This document shows, piece after piece, positions 59,929 to 64,000 of a stretch of 64,000 bases of DNA. The stretch lies in the NCBI GenBank assembly GCA_001449105.1, contig LNIY01000002.1:1-64000 (forward strand), read 5' to 3'. Positions within the stretch are counted from its first letter, which is position 1. Every line of letters begins with the position of its first letter. A model generated the notes under the pieces. That model was not told the origin of the DNA. It worked only from the letters and a program-made list of their open reading frames with translations, and ran no database searches. Origin of the DNA: Caulobacter vibrioides. Lineage in GTDB: Bacteria > Pseudomonadota > Alphaproteobacteria > Caulobacterales > Caulobacteraceae. Both the position numbers and the translations under genes were made by a program.

Positions 59929-60762
59929 TTGCGCAAGCTTGGACTGATCGCCGGCGGCGGGGCCCTGCCGATCGAGCTGGCCGCCCACTGCGAGCGCGCC
60001 GGACGGCCGTTCTCGGTGATGCGGGTGCGGGGCTTCGCCGATCCGTCGCTGGAGCAGTATCCCGGCGCGGAAGTCGGCATCGCCGAGTTCGGCAAGGCCT
60101 TCAAGGCGCTGAAGGAAGAGGGCTGCGAGGCCGTCTGCTTCGCCGGAGTCGTCGATCGCCCGGACTTCTCGGCCCTGATCCCCGACTTCCGGGGCGTGAA
60201 GGTGCTGCCCGGCCTGATCAAGGCCGCGCGCGAGGGCGACGACGCCCTGCTGCGCCGCGTGCTGACCGAGTTCGAGAAGGAAGGTTTCATCGTCGAGGGC
60301 GCCCACGAGGTGCGCGGCGAGATGACCCTGCCGGCCGGCCCCCTGGGCCGCTACGCCCCGCGCGAGCAGCACGGCGCCGACATCGACCGGGCTCTGACCG
60401 TGGCCCGGGCCATCGGCGGGCTGGACGTGGGGCAGGGGGCTGTAGTCTGCGAGGGCCTCGTTCTGGCCGTCGAGGCCCAGGAGGGCACCGACGCCATGCT
60501 GCGCCGGGTCGCCGACCTGCCGCAGGCCGTCCGCGGCTGCCCCGAGGCGCCCAAGGGCGTGCTGGCCAAGGCGCCCAAGCCGATCCAGGAGACCAAGGTC
60601 GACCTGCCCACCATCGGCGTGGCCACCATCCAGCGAGCCGCGCGCGCCGGCCTGGCCGGTGTGGTCGGCGAGGCCGGTCGCCTGCTGATCGTCGACCGTG
60701 ACCAGGTGATCGCCTGCGCCGACGACCTGGGCCTCTTCGTCTACGGCGTCGAGCCGCGCTGA
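59929..60762 (+). CDS. lpxI: UDP-2,3-diacylglucosamine pyrophosphatase LpxI
   Basis: A 277-residue LpxI (DUF1009), the alternative to LpxH for making lipid X, first proven in Caulobacter crescentus. The start is TTG, giving LRKLGLIAGGGALPIELA. With this start the key aspartate of the Caulobacter enzyme, Asp225, falls exactly in ETKVDLPTIGV, which supports the choice. It starts 2 bases after lpxA ends and overlaps lpxB by one base. Confidence 0.95.
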   Translation: MRKLGLIAGGGALPIELAAHCERAGRPFSVMRVRGFADPSLEQYPGAEVGIAEFGKAFKALKEEGCEAVCFAGVVDRPDFSALIPDFRGVKVLPGLIKAAREGDDALLRRVLTEFEKEGFIVEGAHEVRGEMTLPAGPLGRYAPREQHGADIDRALTVARAIGGLDVGQGAVVCEGLVLAVEAQEGTDAMLRRVADLPQAVRGCPEAPKGVLAKAPKPIQETKVDLPTIGVATIQRAARAGLAGVVGEAGRLLIVDRDQVIACADDLGLFVYGVEPR

Positions 60763-61946
60763 TGTCTTCCTCCCGGCCGCTGACGGTCATGCTGATCGCG
60801 GCCGAGGCGTCGGGAGACAATCTCGGCGCGGGCCTGGCCAGGGCCCTGCGGGCGCGGCTGGGCGAGGGCGTCCGTTTCGTCGGCCTCGGCGGGGCGCGCA
60901 TGGCGGCCGAGGGGGTGCAAAGCCCCTTCGACATTTCCGAGCTTTCGATCCTGGGCCTGTTCGAGGGCCTGAAGGCTTATCCGCGCGTACTGCGCCGTCT
61001 GAAGGACGTCGAGGCCCTGGCAGTGCGCGAAAAGCCCGACGTGGCCGTGCTGATCGACTCGTGGGGCTTCAACATCCGCCTGGCCAAACGCCTGCGGGCG
61101 CTGGATCCGTCGATGGTCCTGATCAAGTACGTCGCGCCGCAGGTCTGGGCCTCGCGCCCGGGCCGGGCCAAGACGCTGGCCCAGGCCGTCGACCTGCTTC
61201 TGGCCACCCAGCCGATGGACAAGCCGTTCTTCGACGCCGAGGGCCTGGCCAGCGTCTTCGTCGGCAATCCGGCCCTGGCCCGAGACTTCAGCGGCGCCGA
61301 CGCCGCCCGGGCCCGCGCGGCCATCGGGGCAGGACCGGACGATCCGATCCTCGCCGTCCTGCCCGGCAGCCGTCCGTCCGAGATCGAGCGCGTGCTGCCC
61401 GCCTTCGAGGACGCCGTGCGCATCCTCAAGGCCGAGCGTCCGAACCTGCATGTCGTCGTGCCGGCCGCCCAGACGGTGGCGGCGGCGGTCAAGGCGCGCG
61501 TCGCCGGCTGGCCTTTCCGCGCCCACGTCATCGAGGACGACCAGGCCAAGGACGACGCCATGAAGGCCGCCACCGTGGCCCTGGCGTGCAGCGGTACGGT
61601 GACCATCGAGCTGGCCTTGGCCGGCGCGCCGATGGTGGTCGGCTACAAGATCGGCGCGATCACCTACAGCCTGCTCAAGCGCCTGATGACGCCGCGCTGG
61701 GTGACCCTGTTCAACATCGCCGCCGACCGCGAGATCGCGCCCGAACTCTTGCAACATGACTGCACGGGCGAGCGCCTGGCGGCCGAGCTGGCCAAGCGCC
61801 TCGACGATCCGGCGTTGCGCGAGCGGCAGGTGGCCGAGCAGTACGCGGCCCTCGAGCGGCTGGGGCGCGGCATGCCCGATCCGGCCGAGGCCGCCGCCGA
61901 CGCCTTGCTCGCCTTCCTGGAAAAGCGAAGCGCCAAAACGGCTTAA
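60762..61946 (+). CDS. lpxB: Lipid-A-disaccharide synthase
   Basis: A 394-residue GT19 transferase joining lipid X and UDP-diacylglucosamine. Marks: LIAAEASGDNLGAGLARALR, FEGLKAYPRVLRRLKDVE, LPGSRPSEIERVLPAF and ACSGTVTIELALAGAPMVVGYK. It ends the lpx operon. About 70 bases separate it from the next gene. Confidence 0.96.
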   Translation: MSSSRPLTVMLIAAEASGDNLGAGLARALRARLGEGVRFVGLGGARMAAEGVQSPFDISELSILGLFEGLKAYPRVLRRLKDVEALAVREKPDVAVLIDSWGFNIRLAKRLRALDPSMVLIKYVAPQVWASRPGRAKTLAQAVDLLLATQPMDKPFFDAEGLASVFVGNPALARDFSGADAARARAAIGAGPDDPILAVLPGSRPSEIERVLPAFEDAVRILKAERPNLHVVVPAAQTVAAAVKARVAGWPFRAHVIEDDQAKDDAMKAATVALACSGTVTIELALAGAPMVVGYKIGAITYSLLKRLMTPRWVTLFNIAADREIAPELLQHDCTGERLAAELAKRLDDPALRERQVAEQYAALERLGRGMPDPAEAAADALLAFLEKRSAKTA

Positions 61947-62016
61947 GACCCGCTTCACGCCTGTGGATTAATCTCGCGGAAACCCTGCGCGCCCTGGCGC
62001 GCCGTGGAGTTCGCCT

Positions 62017-63648
62017 GTGTCGGTTCAGTCGCTCGGACCCGTCGTCCCAAGCCTCGCCTCGGTGCAGCCGGCGGCGACGATTGCGCCCGCCGGTCCGCAG
62101 GGCGGCCAGACGGGGCAGGCGGGCCTGCCGCCGCCGGCCATGCTGGCCCAACTGGCCATGGCCGAGGCGACCGAGGCGCTGGGCAAGATCGCCGGACAGG
62201 CCGGCGCCGCGCCCGACGCTCCCGATACGGTCGAAAGCCTGCTGAAGGGCGGGGCCACCGGCCAGGCCCGTGAGATCCTGCTTTCCAGCTCCACCGTCCA
62301 GGCCAGGGTGGTCTCCGACATGGTCGGCCGCGCCGCGGCGATTCAGGGCGGCATGGCCCCGCTGTTGGCCGATCTCGAACGCGTCTCGACCTCGCCCCAG
62401 GCCCCGGCCCTGGTGCGCCAGGCCGCCGCCAACATGCTGGCTCTGCGCTCGCCGATCGACGGCGCGGTGACCGCCGGCGAGATCCGCCAGGCCTTCGGCC
62501 GCTCGGGCCTGTTCATGGAAAGCCGTCTGGCCGAGGAGGCGCCCGCGCGGGGCGCCGCGCCCCTGGCCGCCAAGGACCTCAAGGCCGCCATGCTGGTGCT
62601 GCGCGCCGCCGTGGCCAGCTGGAGCGCCCAGACCGGTCCCGCGACGCCGTCGACGACAGGCCAGGCGCCCACGGCCTTGCCGCCTCAGACGACGCCGAGC
62701 GCGCCGTCCACGCCCTTCGCCCCGACGCTCGGCGCGCCGGCCCCGCAGGCCGGAGCGTCGGCGCCGTCCCCGTTCACGCCCTTGCCGACGCCGTCAGCCG
62801 CCCAGGTCGCCTTCGGACCCGCCGTCGACGCCGAGGCCCAGCCGCCCGCCGCGGCCGTCCCGGCGTCGCCCGACGAGGCCGCCGAGTCGCCCGTCGCCCG
62901 TTTCCTGGCCGCCGTCACGCCGCGTCCGGTCCCGCAGCAGGCCGCCCAGCCCGCCGCCGCCCTGTTCGTCCTGGCCCAGGAGGCCGCCGCGGGCTTCGAG
63001 GAGACGCCGGTCGCGCGTCAGGTCATGACGCCGCTGGCCCCGCCGCCTGGCAAGGGACCGCCGCCGCCGTTCGCCGGCGGGCCGGTCGTGGCCCAGCCGG
63101 CCGCGCCCTCGACGCTTGCGGCCGGCGCCGCGCCCGCCGTGGTCGCCCAGCACCTCGCCAAGGGCGTCGACGCGGCCCTGGCCCGCCAGGAGCTGCTGCA
63201 GGCCGCCTCGCTGCCCGAGCGGGCCGAGACGGTCCGTCCGGCCGACAGCCGCGCCGTCGAGGACAAATCCGGGCCGCGCTGGGTGTTCGACGTGCCCTTC
63301 GCCACGCCGCAGGGTTCGGCCGTGGCCCAGTTCGAGATCAGCCGCGACGGCGGCGGAGGCGGGGCCGCCGGCGGCCCGGGCGAGGCCCGCACCTGGAAGG
63401 TCCGTTTCTCGCTCGATGTCGAGCCCATGGGCCGCATCGACGCCCAGCTGGCCCTGACCGGCGAGCGGGCGCGCGTCTCGCTGTGGGCCGAGCGGCCCGA
63501 GTCGATGGCGCGCTTGCGCGGCGGCGAGGAGATCCTGAACGCCGCCCTGCGCGAGGCCGCCCTGGAGCCCGAGGTGGCCTTCCATGCCGCCGCTCCGCCC
63601 GTCGCCGCGCCGGTCGCGCCCGGCCGCTTCCTGGACCAGGCCACATGA
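62017..63648 (+). CDS. FliK-like hook-length control family protein
   Basis: A 543-residue protein with a GTG start (GGAG 7 bases upstream). An N-terminal helical part (to about 200) is followed by a proline/alanine-rich linker (about 205-400) and a C-terminal domain (about 420-525) with VFDVPFAT, WKVRFSLDVEPMGRIDAQLAL and RVSLWAERPESMARLR that fits the Flg_hook domain of FliK. Such proteins measure hook or needle length and flip the export gate. The next gene encodes an FlhB-tail-like protein. The family match is by pattern only. Confidence 0.65.
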   Translation: MSVQSLGPVVPSLASVQPAATIAPAGPQGGQTGQAGLPPPAMLAQLAMAEATEALGKIAGQAGAAPDAPDTVESLLKGGATGQAREILLSSSTVQARVVSDMVGRAAAIQGGMAPLLADLERVSTSPQAPALVRQAAANMLALRSPIDGAVTAGEIRQAFGRSGLFMESRLAEEAPARGAAPLAAKDLKAAMLVLRAAVASWSAQTGPATPSTTGQAPTALPPQTTPSAPSTPFAPTLGAPAPQAGASAPSPFTPLPTPSAAQVAFGPAVDAEAQPPAAAVPASPDEAAESPVARFLAAVTPRPVPQQAAQPAAALFVLAQEAAAGFEETPVARQVMTPLAPPPGKGPPPPFAGGPVVAQPAAPSTLAAGAAPAVVAQHLAKGVDAALARQELLQAASLPERAETVRPADSRAVEDKSGPRWVFDVPFATPQGSAVAQFEISRDGGGGGAAGGPGEARTWKVRFSLDVEPMGRIDAQLALTGERARVSLWAERPESMARLRGGEEILNAALREAALEPEVAFHAAAPPVAAPVAPGRFLDQAT

Positions 63649-63908
63649 CCCGCGTCTCCGGTCCGCGCATCGCCGTCGCCTTGCGCTACGATGAGCCGAA
63701 CGCCCCGCGCGTGGTCGCCAGCGGCCGCGGCTGGGTGGGCGACAAGATCGTCGAAACCGCCCTCGAGCACGGCGTGCCGCTGGAGGAGAACCCGGCCCTG
63801 GCCCAGGCCCTGTCGACGATCCCGATGGAAGAGGAGATCCCCGAGGCGCTCTATGTCGCCGTCGCCGAGATCCTGGGATTCATCCTGCGCTCGGCCGCCC
63901 GCGACTGA
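63645..63908 (+). CDS. FlhB C-terminal-domain-like protein (FhlB/EscU tail)
   Basis: 87 residues matching the cytoplasmic tail of the type III export switch protein FlhB: IAVALRYDEPNAPRVVASGRGWVGDKIVETALEHGVPLEENPALAQALSTIPMEEEIPEALYVAVAEILGFI. It lacks membrane helices and the NPTH self-cleavage site, as free-standing FhlB-like proteins do. It overlaps the FliK-like gene by 4 bases (ATGA), so the two are a unit that probably adjusts flagellar export specificity. Confidence 0.85.
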   Translation: MTRVSGPRIAVALRYDEPNAPRVVASGRGWVGDKIVETALEHGVPLEENPALAQALSTIPMEEEIPEALYVAVAEILGFILRSAARD

Positions 63909-64000
63909 ACCGGGATAACTGAAACCAATAAAGTTGCGGTAGGGGGCTGGGCCTTGCTCCGGCGGCGCCTATATCGACCGGGACCCTTCCCAGGAGCTCC
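63909..64000. other. Terminal stretch, no gene visible
   Basis: The last 92 bases hold no open frame that can be supported. They may contain the promoter of a gene beyond the window, but no clear -35/-10 pair was found. Confidence 0.4.

Overview
The window is GC-rich chromosomal DNA from an alphaproteobacterium of the Caulobacter type. That reading rests on several independent signs: a nuoA-N cluster with small accessory genes between the subunits, an LpxI-type lipid A pathway, a 799-residue Lon protease followed by hup, a 29-codon sidA-like gene just upstream of dnaE, a matching Caulobacter-style housekeeping promoter before nuoA (TTGAAGC, 14 nt, GCTACAAC), and the rpsB-tsf-pyrH-frr-uppS-cdsA-dxr-rseP-bamA-skp-lpxD-fabZ-lpxA-lpxI-lpxB run. 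Almost everything looks like conserved core genome. I see no prophage, CRISPR array, integrase or large island.

Layout. 1-7209: the end of kdsA, then hldD (LPS core sugar), an FAD monooxygenase, a HMG-CoA-synthase-like/DUF35 fusion and a thiolase with a VapBC toxin-antitoxin pair set between them, and a DUF3089 protein. 7210-15444: lon with a heat-shock-like promoter, hup, tRNA-Val, a GFA-family protein, two divergent glycosyltransferases, a luciferase-like oxidoreductase and two identical tRNA-Asp genes. 15510-31111: the 14 complex I genes plus four extra small genes (an NTF2-like protein, two small membrane proteins and a small lipoprotein). 31113-35830: birA, coaX, RNase J, a rhomboid protease, methylmalonyl-CoA epimerase and a small membrane protein. 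35831-36246 is non-coding, with a possible structured RNA and a terminator. 36247-39525: proS, lolC, lolD. 39547-44224: a nucleoside hydrolase, then divergently sidA and dnaE.

44225-46943 is the least orderly part: a second GFA protein, an interspersed inverted repeat, a decayed IS5-family transposase, and a membrane-tethered LuxR-type regulator with a periplasmic Ig-like domain. From 46944 on, translation genes lead into UMP kinase, ribosome recycling, undecaprenyl-PP and CDP-diacylglycerol synthesis, DXP reductoisomerase, RseP, BamA, Skp and lipid A synthesis. This run couples ribosome function with building the inner and outer membranes. The window closes with a FliK-like and a FlhB-tail-like gene pair, an orphan flagellar or type III export module.

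The most interesting signals are the SOS-type control region and tiny membrane ORF before dnaE, the extra small genes embedded in the nuo operon, the 53-residue histidine-rich insert in NuoL, the DUF3089 protein that lacks its expected nucleophile, and the tethered regulator. Starts were re-chosen by ribosome binding site and family alignment wherever the longest frame ran too far upstream.
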